Of a stretch of 64,000 bases of DNA, positions 63,660-64,000 are shown piece by piece. Origin of the DNA: Chitinophaga sp. CF418 (GTDB lineage Bacteria > Bacteroidota > Bacteroidia > Chitinophagales > Chitinophagaceae); contig NZ_FRCN01000004.1 in NCBI RefSeq assembly GCF_900142925.1, forward strand, positions 434,001-498,000. The letters run 5' to 3'. The position numbers and the translations under genes are program-made. Each line of letters starts with the position of its first letter. The first letter of the stretch is position 1. The notes under the pieces are model-generated. The model saw nothing but the letters and a program-made list of their open reading frames with translations, was not told the origin of the DNA and did not search any database.

Positions 63660-64000
63660 TTAGTTGTTCGTTGCACCGGACTGGACCCATTTCTCAATCT
63701 GTTTTATTTGACAGGCCGGCAATTTATTGCCTCCCTGTGGCATGGCTACATAACCGGAAACGTGATTAATGCTGCCTGCTAACCTGCCGTTCAATGCAAC
63801 TACTTTCACCCCGTTATAGTTACTTAAATCAACACCACCGCCTAACGATGTGGGATTGTGACATCCTTTACAGTTAACGCTGATGATGGGAGCCACGGCA
63901 CGTGAGTAAGTAAATATAGATGTATCACATGCGCTTATACATTGATTATTCTGCGCTCCCTGGTCAATCCATTTCCGGATAGATGCTATCATCGCAGATG
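63660..64000 (-). CDS. Cytochrome c-domain protein, C-terminal part (cut by window edge)
   Basis: The open frame continues past the right edge. The visible 113 residues begin in the end of one domain (MIASIRKWIDQGAQNN, the typical C-terminal helix of a cytochrome c domain). They then contain a complete second domain with NCKGCHNP (CXXCH) and the axial methionine in YVAMPQGGNKLPACQI. A multi-domain c-type cytochrome is therefore likely. An internal ATG at 63992 is not a credible start. It is the upstream member of the cytochrome-OB-YceI-DUF5777 operon. Confidence 0.85.
   Translation of the reverse strand, partial: SAMIASIRKWIDQGAQNNQCISACDTSIFTYSRAVAPIISVNCKGCHNPTSLGGGVDLSNYNGVKVVALNGRLAGSINHVSGYVAMPQGGNKLPACQIKQIEKWVQSGATNN

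Noticed and set aside
1..64000. CRISPR arrays, tRNA or rRNA genes
   Set aside because: No regularly spaced direct repeats with spacers, no tRNA cloverleaf or rRNA segments were seen on reading, though a tRNA scan could not be run.

Overview
The window looks like chromosomal DNA from a Bacteroidota bacterium, most probably Chitinophagaceae (Chitinophaga-like). The evidence is a SusC/SusD pair, Bacteroidota-type TonB, a GH92 mannosidase, DUF6515 and DUF5777 proteins, lanthipeptide leaders of the KKxLxLGKIxIAxL type, and starts that mostly lack Shine-Dalgarno sequences. No tRNA, rRNA, CRISPR array, insertion sequence or prophage was seen. All family names come from reading motifs; no database search was run.

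Layout. 1-13.9 kb is mostly core metabolism: the edge of a urease operon (ureB, ureA), PEP carboxylase, TonB, a TonB-dependent receptor, galT-galK, a LacI regulator with a matching operator pair upstream of galK, a repeat-rich non-coding stretch, an HGSNAT-like membrane acetyltransferase and an atypical SDR. 14-25.9 kb is a nutrient-acquisition region: SusD, SusC, a secreted unknown, an amidase lipoprotein, a GH92 mannosidase, an S41 peptidase and an aldo/keto reductase. 26-31.2 kb is a likely defence locus: a McrB-like AAA+ ATPase overlapping a DUF2357/McrC-like nuclease, a 105-bp near-perfect palindrome, and a GIY-YIG-type protein.

32.7-50.6 kb is the most striking region: one tightly packed nine-gene operon. 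Two giant synthases together carry an NMO/PfaD-type reductase, KS-AT-ACP-ACP-KR, and KS-AT-DH-phosphopantetheinyl transferase. A free ACP, an alpha/beta hydrolase, two tandem family-1 glycosyltransferases, two tandem condensation-fold acyltransferases and a small membrane protein follow. The tandem ACPs and long KR resemble polyunsaturated fatty acid and heterocyst-glycolipid synthases. The best reading is an iterative lipid synthase whose product is glycosylated, perhaps twice, and then acylated: a self-contained glycolipid pathway.

51.7-57.5 kb is a class I lanthipeptide locus. It has two short precursors (52 and 62 aa) and LanC on the minus strand, a full-length LanB facing the other way, and an orphan NarL-type regulator whose phosphorylation pocket is altered. 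A hairpin with a T-run sits between the precursors and lanC. No transporter or leader protease is present. Next come a class A beta-lactamase and a stand-alone A-T-TE NRPS module (57.5-61 kb). The right end holds DUF5777, YceI, OB-fold and cytochrome c-like genes, the last cut by the window edge.
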